From Mangrovibacterium lignilyticum (GTDB lineage: Bacteria; Bacteroidota; Bacteroidia; Bacteroidales; Prolixibacteraceae), in contig NZ_WKLH01000001.1 of NCBI RefSeq assembly GCF_010882175.1, forward strand, positions 1-64,000: a stretch of 64,000 nucleotides of DNA, given 5' to 3'. Every line of letters begins with the position of its first letter. The stretch's first letter is position 1. The notes below the pieces were generated by a model. The model was given only the letters and a program-made list of their open reading frames with translations. It was not told the DNA's origin and did no database searches. Both the position numbers and the translations under genes were made by a program. This document shows, one piece after another, positions 1 through 8,454 of this stretch.

Positions 1-424
1 ACACCAATTTCCCCCGCTTTTCTGCCGGAGCAATTTCGGCAATGTACATAGGCGAAATACCGGAAGCGATCCCGATCCCCAGTCCTCCGAGTAATCGGAA
101 AAAAATAAATGGAGTTATTTGATTTACAATACCTGTCCCAAGAGCTGAAGCCGTAAACAAAAATGCTGCTACAATCAGCGGATTTTTACGACCGAAATGA
201 TCGGCCAAATATCCCGAAACTGCAGCCCCAAACAAGCAGCCAATTAAAGCACTGCTCATAACCCACCCCTGCATATTGGGACTATTAGCTATGTCGAAGA
301 AACGCTCATAAAAAGGCTTCGCACCACCGATCACCACCCAGTCATAGCCGAACAGCAATCCCCCCATAGCCGAAACCATCGTAATACCCAGAATAAACTG
401 GTTGTTTAGTGTTGATTTTTTCAC
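1..424 (-). CDS. MFS sugar porter, N-terminal part (runs off the left edge)
   Basis: About 141 residues are visible before the window edge. The reading shows the first membrane segments of a sugar-porter MFS protein: a GGLLFGYDWVVIGG stretch in helix 1, then a helix-2 region ending in the loop motif GYLADHFGRK (D-R/K-G-R-R/K type), and a later PMYIAEIAPAEKRG segment, the PESPR/AE-type signature of XylE/GLUT-like transporters. The family carries mono- or oligosaccharides across the inner membrane by proton symport. It lies 323 bp downstream of the GH2 gene on the same strand, so it is probably the import step of the PUL. The start is chosen as GTG at 424; no ATG occurs until well inside helix 1, and an upstream TTG cannot be excluded. 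Confidence 0.82.
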   Translation of the reverse strand, partial: MKKSTLNNQFILGITMVSAMGGLLFGYDWVVIGGAKPFYERFFDIANSPNMQGWVMSSALIGCLFGAAVSGYLADHFGRKNPLIVAAFLFTASALGTGIVNQITPFIFFRLLGGLGIGIASGISPMYIAEIAPAEKRGKLV

Positions 425-747
425 TGGTTCACTTTTTAAGTTATAGGTCAAAAATACTAAGGGACGAGGTGTGAAGCAATGAACAATTCTATCCAAACAT
501 GGATCATATTATCATTAACTCCTTTTAAATAAAAACGAAAAACACCCGATCCGACAAAACACACAAAACTACAACACAACACATTAAAAGAATATTATTA
601 AAAAAAAAACACCGGAGACAAACATTAACGTTCCACCCCTATATTATCAAAAACCAGATCATATCGACCATCTAGTTTGCAGCCGATGTGATCCGGTTAA
701 TTTACCAGGCATTTCCTACCTGCAAAACAAATGAAGTGCTGAACCGC
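425..747. other. Intergenic region between GH2 gene and MFS gene
   Basis: AT-rich gap without a credible coding sequence. On the minus strand a TAGTTTTG box (complement of 564-571) matches the Bacteroidota -7 consensus TAnnTTTG and could give the MFS gene its own promoter. No clear terminator hairpin with a T-run was found behind the GH2 stop, so read-through from the PUL operon is also possible. Confidence 0.3.
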
Positions 748-3474
748 CTATTCCGCATTCAGCAACCCAAGTTGCTTTATGCTTAGTTCATTTGTCGGCT
801 CAAAAGCATCGCTCTCCATATACTTCTCCAAACTGTAACGCAATTGTTTTGCCGCCGAACGATTCTCCAGGTTCTCACTTAATTCCATCGAGCTGAACAA
901 CAATTTACCTTCACCGACTTTTGCTTCAAAGAGGTTGGTTAGATTTCTGTTCTTAAAGAAATTATCCACAACCCTAATAATTGGCTTTATCGGAAGATCA
1001 CCAAACTCAAGCGTCCTTGATTTTTTGCACAAATCCCACCATTGCCAGTTGGTATAAGAGTCGGTTGGGAAGTAATTGAAAGCCGGGTTTTCGGCATCAA
1101 TCAACAAGCCCATCGTTCCGGGTTGATCCGGGAAATGTACTGGACTCCAGAATACGGGAACAAACTTGCCTTCCAAGCCTTTAATTTCTTTCAAATCAGG
1201 ATTTAACAACACTTTATTACCAGCGGCCAACGCTTTTTGCGCTTCTGCAAAAGAGCGGGTAACAACCAGCTGATCGTCTTTCACCTCGCCTGTAGTTTCC
1301 GGATAAATCCAAACAGGCCAGCTGTTCGTATAGGCTGTCCCAGATAACGAAAGGCGAAGTGTGTATTGAGCAGCTTCTTTGATATCCGCCAATTTGAACT
1401 CGGCAGTTCCCAGTTTCGATGTTTTGCCTTTCACAATTTCATCAGCTATTAAGCCTGATTTTTGGACAACAGCACCTTTTTCATCCACCAATTCTAAATC
1501 TATATTCTGATTTTTCAGTGTTTGAAAATGGTTGGCAACGCCAAACTCAAGCATGATTGATTCCGTATTCCGGTAAACCGCTTTTTCCATCCAAATAAGA
1601 GGTACAAGCTCTGAGCAAAATGTTCTGAATTCGGTGGAATCGACAATTCCTTTCGAGTCCCAGAATGCATCAAGCAAACCTACCAGAGCTGTTCCCTGCC
1701 CCGGGAAATCGTGCAAATCAAGTAGTTGAAAACCGGCAATTCCAACCGTTTTCAATGCTCTTTCAATTTCCTCTTTGTACAGCAGTTTTGCCAGGTTTCC
1801 ACTAGCCATCAGGTAATCGTCAGCCAGATCAATCAAACCCTTCTCTTCCAAATCCTTCCGTACTGCCTTAAAGTTGACAGGCTCCAAAACGCCGGTATAT
1901 TTATCAATCTCCTTCAAATTCGGATAAACTGAATACTGCCCGATCTCGTGCGTGATCAGCGGCACAGGCAAACCGGTAACAGACTGCGTATAGTCGGTCC
2001 GGAAGTTTGGATACTCCGCATCAAAAACTCCTTGTCCGCGCACCCAACCTTTGTCGGTGTATTGCGTGATGAAGAAATCATCAACGGATTCCGGCACCAA
2101 GCCATGTCCTTTTTGAAATGTAAAGGTTGTTGTTGTATACAAATGGCGTTTATCTTGTTTCTTCAATTCCAAAACTAAATCTGTCAAGCGTTGGAAATCA
2201 CCTTCCAACTCATTCCCCATCGACATAAAACAGAATGAAGGATGATTGCCGTAGGTATGGATGATTCGTTCCGCTTCTGTGCAAATAAAATCGGCCGATG
2301 GAGCGTCTTCTCCAAACTTGGTATTCCAGTTAGGCGCTTCCACCTGCAAATAAACGCCAAGCTTATCCGCAGCGCTAAAAGCAGCTTCCGGCGGACACCA
2401 GGAGTGAAAACGAATATGATTGAGGCCGTATGCTTTTGCAGTTTTGTAAAGCTTGATCCACTCTGCCTCATTCAACGGAGGATGTCCGGTTAAGGGGAAT
2501 ATGCTGCACTCCAGCGTACCTCGTAGAAACAAGGGATCTCCATTTAATTCCAGGCTTTTGCCTTTTGATACCAACTCACGGAAACCAAAAGTCTTGCTTT
2601 CAGTTTGGATTACTTTCCCATCTGCAAGCAGATTTGTTTCCAGCGTATAAAGTGTAGGAGAAAATTCGTCCCAGCTCTTTACCGGCTCTTCCATTTTAAG
2701 CACATACATATCTGCGGCATCTGGATCAAAACTCTTTGAAGCAACAGTTTTGCCGTTTTCATCTTTAACTGCCATTTGCAATTGCATACCGGTCGCAAAT
2801 GATCCACCAACTTTTACACGAACACTCTGATCGGGCAAACTCGGGAAAACCCGAATATCAGTCAACGGTTCCTCTTGATAAAAATGCACTGCAAAATCAC
2901 CCAAAATTCCGTTCCATTTAATCTGGGTTTCATCAGTATAAGCATGTGCCATATCTACATTATTCAAATCAAACTGACGGCTGTTGTCAATGCAAATCAA
3001 AAGCTCGTGCTCACCCGGAGCCAGGTACTCGGTTAAATCGTATTCATGAGGAACACAAAGGCTATTGGCCTCGCCAACCAGCTTACCGTCAACATACACT
3101 TCCGATTTCCACATCACACGCTCCATCTTCAAAATGCTTTTTGTAGCAGGCTGAAGTTCCGGAACAGTGATCGTTCTTTTGTACCAGGCCTTTCCCACAT
3201 ATTCGTGTTTCCGGTACAAATGAAGCATCACTTCACGTTTCAATTCAGGCTGAAGGCCCAGCGGTTTTCCAATTCCAGCCTCATCCAGTGTTCCGGGTAG
3301 CGAAACTGTCTGGGTAAAATTAAGCTGATCGATTTGCGCTACATTTGTCGAATCGAGACACAATTCCCACTGTCCCGACAAATCGATTGATTGATCCGGC
3401 TCCAGTGTACACGATCCGAGTAAGACGATACACACTATTGCAAACAGTGCTTTTGTTTTGATTAAATGTTTCAT
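748..3474 (-). CDS. Glycoside hydrolase family 2 lipoprotein (PUL enzyme)
   Basis: A 908-aa GH2-type enzyme. An N-terminal lipoprotein signal ends in LLGSC (Cys22). Next come a galactose-binding-like sandwich domain (about 35-220), an immunoglobulin-like domain (about 220-320) and a TIM barrel. The acid/base is in the G-N-E motif (Glu422); the nucleophile is probably Glu510 in T-H-E-I-G-Q-Y. The C-terminal third resembles a GATase-like fold. The family removes beta-linked sugars such as galactose, mannose or glucuronate from chain ends; which one cannot be read here. It follows the GH30 genes by 36 bp. The Met at 3474 directly precedes the signal peptide; another Met at 3498 is possible. After Cys there is no K-D/E run, so a periplasm-facing anchor is likelier than surface display (inference). 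A paralogue lies at 22419-25202. Confidence 0.88.
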   Translation of the reverse strand: MKHLIKTKALFAIVCIVLLGSCTLEPDQSIDLSGQWELCLDSTNVAQIDQLNFTQTVSLPGTLDEAGIGKPLGLQPELKREVMLHLYRKHEYVGKAWYKRTITVPELQPATKSILKMERVMWKSEVYVDGKLVGEANSLCVPHEYDLTEYLAPGEHELLICIDNSRQFDLNNVDMAHAYTDETQIKWNGILGDFAVHFYQEEPLTDIRVFPSLPDQSVRVKVGGSFATGMQLQMAVKDENGKTVASKSFDPDAADMYVLKMEEPVKSWDEFSPTLYTLETNLLADGKVIQTESKTFGFRELVSKGKSLELNGDPLFLRGTLECSIFPLTGHPPLNEAEWIKLYKTAKAYGLNHIRFHSWCPPEAAFSAADKLGVYLQVEAPNWNTKFGEDAPSADFICTEAERIIHTYGNHPSFCFMSMGNELEGDFQRLTDLVLELKKQDKRHLYTTTTFTFQKGHGLVPESVDDFFITQYTDKGWVRGQGVFDAEYPNFRTDYTQSVTGLPVPLITHEIGQYSVYPNLKEIDKYTGVLEPVNFKAVRKDLEEKGLIDLADDYLMASGNLAKLLYKEEIERALKTVGIAGFQLLDLHDFPGQGTALVGLLDAFWDSKGIVDSTEFRTFCSELVPLIWMEKAVYRNTESIMLEFGVANHFQTLKNQNIDLELVDEKGAVVQKSGLIADEIVKGKTSKLGTAEFKLADIKEAAQYTLRLSLSGTAYTNSWPVWIYPETTGEVKDDQLVVTRSFAEAQKALAAGNKVLLNPDLKEIKGLEGKFVPVFWSPVHFPDQPGTMGLLIDAENPAFNYFPTDSYTNWQWWDLCKKSRTLEFGDLPIKPIIRVVDNFFKNRNLTNLFEAKVGEGKLLFSSMELSENLENRSAAKQLRYSLEKYMESDAFEPTNELSIKQLGLLNAE

Positions 3475-3510
3475 TGTTAGTAATAATTTTTGGGTCATAT
3501 TTTTTGCTTT

Positions 3511-5091
3511 CTATTTTTTGCTGAAACACAATGTCGATACAGAACGAGGTCGAATTTCAATCTTCTCCGGGGAGACTTTAAGTCGTTCCAATTTGTGTTC
3601 TTTATCTGTGAGATACATTTTTGTTGAAGTTGCCCCTCCTGTTGAAGTGGAGTCAATCGTAAATGCTGATTCTGTTGTGTTCACAATTACCACAACTAAC
3701 TCTCTCCCATCCGAAGACTGATATGCTGAAACCATCAGGCCATCGTCATGCGCTAAATTATTTATGCCATCCAGACGCGCTTCCACCCGAACCATCCCTG
3801 GCCGAATAAAACGAGAATAATTTCCGAAGGCCCACATGAGTTTGCTATCTCTTGCAATTCCATCCTTTTTTAGGCTCTCAGTATCGGCTCCCATTGCACC
3901 GGTTACGTCTTGGGTGCCCGCATCTAAATACACTAAGCCATCTTTAAAATCGAACTGCGACAAAGCGGTCCACCATTGCCACGACCGTGCATTACAAATG
4001 GTGAGATCGTTGTGTATAATCCGGGCCACAAATAAAGCTGTAGGCATTTCCAAATCCCGTTTCCAGCCACCACCAATCTCATCATTCGCTTCCAGCACGC
4101 AGTACTCGCTTTCCCAATAGCCAATTTCCGGATTAACTTGCGCCATTTTCTCTGCCAATTCCTCCCGGCTTTCAACCTGTGCTTTAACTGGCCATACCGA
4201 AAAATAACTGTGTCCCGAAATAATCGGTTCCACATTGGCTAGGTTTCCCAGGTAGTATGGAGACGATTTTGACCAGAATACTTCCATTTGATTGTCCCGA
4301 TCATCCTTTTTCACATAGGAACTGATATGATCTATCGTTGCTGCTTCTCCGGCAACAATCTTTGTTTTCAGGTTCCGGCGAACAAGTTCTTTGGAAAGTA
4401 AATTAATGTAGTTGTATAGTTCCTGATTTAAGGCTGGAGTTCCTTCCTGGTTACCTTGATCCCAGTCCCATTGTGGTTCATTAAAAGGGCTAATATACTC
4501 GAATGTTATTTCTTCATGTTCTTTGAAGTGCTGCAATACTTCAGCCAAATAAGCCGCATAATCGCCAACACAATCCGCTTTTACATTGAATCTGATATCT
4601 CCTTCTGAAGCAAATCCTTTTCCGTTTCTGGCATACTGAACTGGCGCAGCAATGGTAAAGGCCAAGAATTTGGACACCCCCCGTTCTTTGGCTGCATTTA
4701 GAAACCAACGTTGTCCTTCGTATTTGTTCCAATCCCAATCACCTTGTGGCGACAAAAAACTTTCGCCTCGGCGCCATTCGTTGGCAATTCCAGATTTATT
4801 CCCCTGCTCAGCAGTTCCGGCAGCTAAATAGAACCGCCACAACGACAAACCAATGCCTTTGGGATTTCCGTTTTCATCGGTTTCAGAACTGAAAAGCCAA
4901 TCGGCAATTTGTTCTTTTTTGTCAATCGGCCAGTTTTTGCCTACAAACTGGCAACGCCAGGCATCCGACGCTCCAAATCCATCGATTGTTTGGAAGCGGA
5001 CATCGGGATTGACATTCAAGCTCAAACGTTCCTGCGAAAAACTCAACAAGGCAAAGCCAACAGACAATGTACAAAGCAGTATCTTTTTCAT
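3511..5091 (-). CDS. Secreted glycoside hydrolase family 30 enzyme
   Basis: A 526-aa GH30 (clan GH-A) enzyme with a plain signal peptide (about residues 1-19, ending ALLSFSQ) and no lipobox, so it should be periplasmic or released. The N-terminal motif DGFGASDAW and the barrel residues Glu205 (F-N-E-P, acid/base) and Glu329 (W-E-S-E, nucleophile) are present, followed by the small C-terminal beta domain typical of GH30. Known GH30 activities include beta-1,6-galactanase, beta-1,6-glucanase, xylanase and glucosylceramidase; by memory the N-E-P-Q-W and E-G-T-P motifs suggest a Glyco_hydr_30_2-type enzyme acting on beta-1,6-linked chains, which is tentative. It starts only 9 bp after the upstream GH30 paralogue, with which it shares long stretches, so the pair arose by tandem duplication. 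Confidence 0.88.
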   Translation of the reverse strand: MKKILLCTLSVGFALLSFSQERLSLNVNPDVRFQTIDGFGASDAWRCQFVGKNWPIDKKEQIADWLFSSETDENGNPKGIGLSLWRFYLAAGTAEQGNKSGIANEWRRGESFLSPQGDWDWNKYEGQRWFLNAAKERGVSKFLAFTIAAPVQYARNGKGFASEGDIRFNVKADCVGDYAAYLAEVLQHFKEHEEITFEYISPFNEPQWDWDQGNQEGTPALNQELYNYINLLSKELVRRNLKTKIVAGEAATIDHISSYVKKDDRDNQMEVFWSKSSPYYLGNLANVEPIISGHSYFSVWPVKAQVESREELAEKMAQVNPEIGYWESEYCVLEANDEIGGGWKRDLEMPTALFVARIIHNDLTICNARSWQWWTALSQFDFKDGLVYLDAGTQDVTGAMGADTESLKKDGIARDSKLMWAFGNYSRFIRPGMVRVEARLDGINNLAHDDGLMVSAYQSSDGRELVVVIVNTTESAFTIDSTSTGGATSTKMYLTDKEHKLERLKVSPEKIEIRPRSVSTLCFSKK

Positions 5092-5100
5092 AGCTGATTT

Positions 5101-6741
5101 TTAATTTTGAATCGTGCATTTAGCCGTTACTACCGATCTGCCAGGAATAGTCATTTGGTTGACATCCATCTCGAAGCGCCTCAGGCTTTCATTTTCCGAA
5201 GTAACGTAACATTCCAACGTATTACCGTTCAACTTCAAACCATTATCCAAATTACCAATAGTTACTTTTTGGTCTGACGAAGAGTAATTCAAAAATACCA
5301 TGATCAATTCATTCGTCTGCGCATCCTTGTATGCCGATAACATCAAATGCTCTGCCTGAAAATCTTCAGACTTGGGAACAGACAAACCGGCTCTTACCCG
5401 CACCATTCCCGGACGTACAAAGCGGGAAAAGTTTCCCAGAGCCCAAAGCAATTTTGATTCGCGGTAATTTCCGTCGTACTTCAATGTTTCAGCATCCGGC
5501 TGGTCGGGACCGGTAATTCCGTTATTCCCGTTATCCAGATAGATTAGTCCATCTTTGTAGTCGTATTGCGAAAGCGCAGTCCACCACTGCCACGAGCGGG
5601 CATTGGCCAGTGTTAAGTCGAAATGAATCACACGCGCAACATATAAAGCGGTGTTGATTGACAAGTCACGATTCCATCCGCCGCCAATATCACTGGTGTT
5701 TTCCAAAATAGAAAATTCCGATTGCCAAAAACCAAGTCCTCCCGGAGCCGTCGCCAACTTTGCGCCCAATTGCTGCCTTTTCGAAATCAGGGTTTGATTC
5801 GGGTAAGTTGTGAAATAACTGTGCCCGGAGATGCAATTCAGCACATTGGGCAAATTTGCAATTGAATTGGCAGAATTAACAGAGAAAAAGTCATCAATCT
5901 GATTTTCGCGCCCTGGCTTTCCTGCACTTCCGTACAGAAAATCCAGTTCGGCAGCTTCACTCACTATGATTTGAGTATTCAATCCGGCCTGAGTTAGCTT
6001 GGCGGATATTTGACGAACTAAATTTGCCACTTCGGCATTTGTGGCTGGAGTTCCCTCCTGCCCGTTCCCTGTCCAATCCCACTGGGTTTCATTTACCGGA
6101 CTCAGATAATCAAAGGGAAACCCCTGTTCGTCAAAATGAGCCATCACATTTACCAGGTAATCGGCGTAATCTCCCATCCGGCCGGCCTCAATATTCATGG
6201 CACCGTCTGCAGGAGCATAGGCCAGTCCGTTTTGGGTATAAAAAACCGGAGCGGAAATTGAAAAGGCAAGAAAATGCTCGACACCTCGGCTTTTTGCCGC
6301 ATTTAGGAACCATTGCTGTCCCTGGTGCTTATTCCAATTATAAGTTCCATCTTCGTTTAAGAAACACTCTGCTCTTCTCCAATCACTTGTAATCCCGCTT
6401 GCTGCGCCTTGCTCGGCACTGCCAGCTCCAAGGTAGAAACGCCACATCGACAAGCCAATTCCTTTCGGCGATCCATCTTCTTTCAACTCCTTACTGAACA
6501 ACAAATCTGCGATAGCTTCTTTCTTGTTGTCCGGCCAATTCTCACCGACAAACTGACAACGCCAGGCGTCGGAAGCGCCAAAACCATCAATTTCCTGGTA
6601 TTCCACCGAAGGATCAATATAAATGAGTTCTCCCCAATCTGATGATTCGTCGCCCGGTTCTAAATCGGCATCCTTACCGCAGGAAACAAAGAAAATACCA
6701 ATGGCAATCAGGAAGAAATAAAGCTTGCTTATATCGCGCAT
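5101..6741 (-). CDS. Glycoside hydrolase family 30 lipoprotein
   Basis: A 546-aa GH30 enzyme paralogous to the next gene. The start at 6741 places a lipobox (FFVSC, Cys21) correctly; an upstream Met at 6795 would add 18 polar residues before the signal. After Cys comes G-K-D-A-D, close to the K-(D/E)-(D/E) surface export signal known in Bacteroidota, so cell-surface display is inferred. DGFGASDAW is present; the predicted acid/base is Glu218 in V-N-E-T-Q (Thr where the paralogue has Pro) and the nucleophile Glu342 in W-Q-S-E. It follows susD by 92 bp in the PUL operon. A likely role is the initial endo-cleavage at the surface before SusCD import, with the secreted paralogue working later. Confidence 0.88.
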   Translation of the reverse strand: MRDISKLYFFLIAIGIFFVSCGKDADLEPGDESSDWGELIYIDPSVEYQEIDGFGASDAWRCQFVGENWPDNKKEAIADLLFSKELKEDGSPKGIGLSMWRFYLGAGSAEQGAASGITSDWRRAECFLNEDGTYNWNKHQGQQWFLNAAKSRGVEHFLAFSISAPVFYTQNGLAYAPADGAMNIEAGRMGDYADYLVNVMAHFDEQGFPFDYLSPVNETQWDWTGNGQEGTPATNAEVANLVRQISAKLTQAGLNTQIIVSEAAELDFLYGSAGKPGRENQIDDFFSVNSANSIANLPNVLNCISGHSYFTTYPNQTLISKRQQLGAKLATAPGGLGFWQSEFSILENTSDIGGGWNRDLSINTALYVARVIHFDLTLANARSWQWWTALSQYDYKDGLIYLDNGNNGITGPDQPDAETLKYDGNYRESKLLWALGNFSRFVRPGMVRVRAGLSVPKSEDFQAEHLMLSAYKDAQTNELIMVFLNYSSSDQKVTIGNLDNGLKLNGNTLECYVTSENESLRRFEMDVNQMTIPGRSVVTAKCTIQN

Positions 6742-6833
6742 TTTGTAGTTGTTTTTGTGAATTTGTAATTCGTGGTGAGAAATAGGTTCCGGCAATCATA
6801 CTAATTGACCGGAACCACTATTTTCTGAACTTA

Positions 6834-8435
6834 CTAATAGCCCGGATTCTGTGAAATTACTCCATTACTCCGGTCAATTTCACTTTGCGGAATAGGCCAA
6901 AGTTCATGACGACCTTCAATGAACATGGTTCCCTTATCCTGACGTTCCTCGGGATGATTCAACTCCCACTCGTCAGTGCTTTCCTCCAGGTTGTATCTTA
7001 CAAATGAACCGTTTGGCCCCATTACCAGGTCAATTCTTGGCTTACTGGCTACCGGATCAATTTCACGTCGCAGATCGTATAAACGCATTCCTTCATTCGC
7101 CAGCTCCAAACGTCGCTCTTTCCAGATCGCATATAACAGTTGGTTTCCACTCAAACCGGTTTTTGCAGGCAATTCGGCACGTTCGCGCACCACATTGATA
7201 TCGGCCAGTGCATCCACCGGACGATTTAAGAAATATGCAGCCTCGCCACGTGTCAAATACATTTCGGCTAAACGCAGGAAAATATAAGGTAGTGGTACGT
7301 GCTGATCTTCAGTTGTTAACTGGCGGCGCATTGCCAATGGCACATAAAACTTCCGCCAAACACGACCAGATTTGTTCTGATCAAGTGAGAACTGGTAATT
7401 CGAATTCTCCTCATCTCCATAAACGGCCTCGCCCATTCGACAAATTGTACTTAATCTACGAATATCGTCACCTTCAGACAGATAAGCTTGTTCCAGATTT
7501 GAAGTTGGAACACACCATCCCCATCCGTCCATGCTGTTATCCGGATCATCCCAGCTCTGTCCGCGTGCCTGCATGATTGTTGCAAAACGACTACCTAATG
7601 CATAGGCTTGGTTACTGCTGGATTGCCATTCAAAAATTGATTCCACCCCGTTGTGATTATAGACACTCCATACATTCACAAACTCAGGCTCCAGAGAATA
7701 TTGTCCTGATTTGATTACCATATCAGCATAGTCATATGCATTCTGATAATCCTGCGTAAACAGGTAGGTCCGTGCCAACAATGCCTGTGCTGCGCCTTTG
7801 GTTACCCGACCGATATTCATTCCGGTATAACTAGCTGGCAACGCTTGCTCGGCATCTTTTAAGTCGGCAATTATTTGCGTGTAAACCTCGGCTTTTGGCG
7901 AGCGAGTTAAATTCAACCCATCAGTACCTGTTGGTTCCAAAATTAACACCACATCACCCCAGTTCTGTACAAGCTCCCAGTAGTTGAAAGCCCGGAAAAA
8001 CTTCGCTTCGCCCAGATAACGCTGCTTCAAATCCTCAGCGATATCAGCTTCGGCAATTCGTTGAATTGCAATATTACAAGCCGAAATATTGGAATACTTA
8101 CTTACGTAGAAGTTATTGAGCATTCCCGGAGCATTTGAAGCCGTGATAGAATAGTGTGCGAAAGGATAAGAGTCGCCGCTGCCTTGAGTCAGGTTCCCCA
8201 TCCAGGCATCATCGGTAGCCATTTCGTTGGAAATACGCACCCATTGCTTCCACCATTCTTCAATATTGCCAAAACCACTGTAGATTCCGTTCACAAAGGC
8301 TTCACATTCCGCCTCATTTGCAAAATAATTATCCAGGTTTTGCGTACCCCTCTGTTCTGTTTCAATAAAATCCTCACACGATGTTGCCATTAACAACACA
8401 CAGGACAGGAATATATAGATAAATTTCTTATTCAT
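6834..8435 (-). CDS. SusD/RagB-family outer-membrane nutrient-binding lipoprotein
   Basis: A 533-aa SusD-type lipoprotein. The signal ends MATSC (Cys20), followed by E-D. The N-terminal part has TPR-like helices (the G-E-A-K-F-F-R-A segment near residue 145 is diagnostic of the family) and the C-terminal half carries the usual W-K-E-R-R-L-E-L-A-N-E-G segment and an ending of L-W-P-I-P followed by N-P-G-Y. SusD forms the lid over the SusC channel at the cell surface and hands oligosaccharides to it. The gene begins 19 bp after susC and should be translated with it. Ligand is unknown; the neighbouring GH30/GH2 enzymes imply a beta-linked glycan. Confidence 0.95.
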   Translation of the reverse strand: MNKKFIYIFLSCVLLMATSCEDFIETEQRGTQNLDNYFANEAECEAFVNGIYSGFGNIEEWWKQWVRISNEMATDDAWMGNLTQGSGDSYPFAHYSITASNAPGMLNNFYVSKYSNISACNIAIQRIAEADIAEDLKQRYLGEAKFFRAFNYWELVQNWGDVVLILEPTGTDGLNLTRSPKAEVYTQIIADLKDAEQALPASYTGMNIGRVTKGAAQALLARTYLFTQDYQNAYDYADMVIKSGQYSLEPEFVNVWSVYNHNGVESIFEWQSSSNQAYALGSRFATIMQARGQSWDDPDNSMDGWGWCVPTSNLEQAYLSEGDDIRRLSTICRMGEAVYGDEENSNYQFSLDQNKSGRVWRKFYVPLAMRRQLTTEDQHVPLPYIFLRLAEMYLTRGEAAYFLNRPVDALADINVVRERAELPAKTGLSGNQLLYAIWKERRLELANEGMRLYDLRREIDPVASKPRIDLVMGPNGSFVRYNLEESTDEWELNHPEERQDKGTMFIEGRHELWPIPQSEIDRSNGVISQNPGY

Positions 8436-8454
8436 GATTAATCTGGTTTATAGG

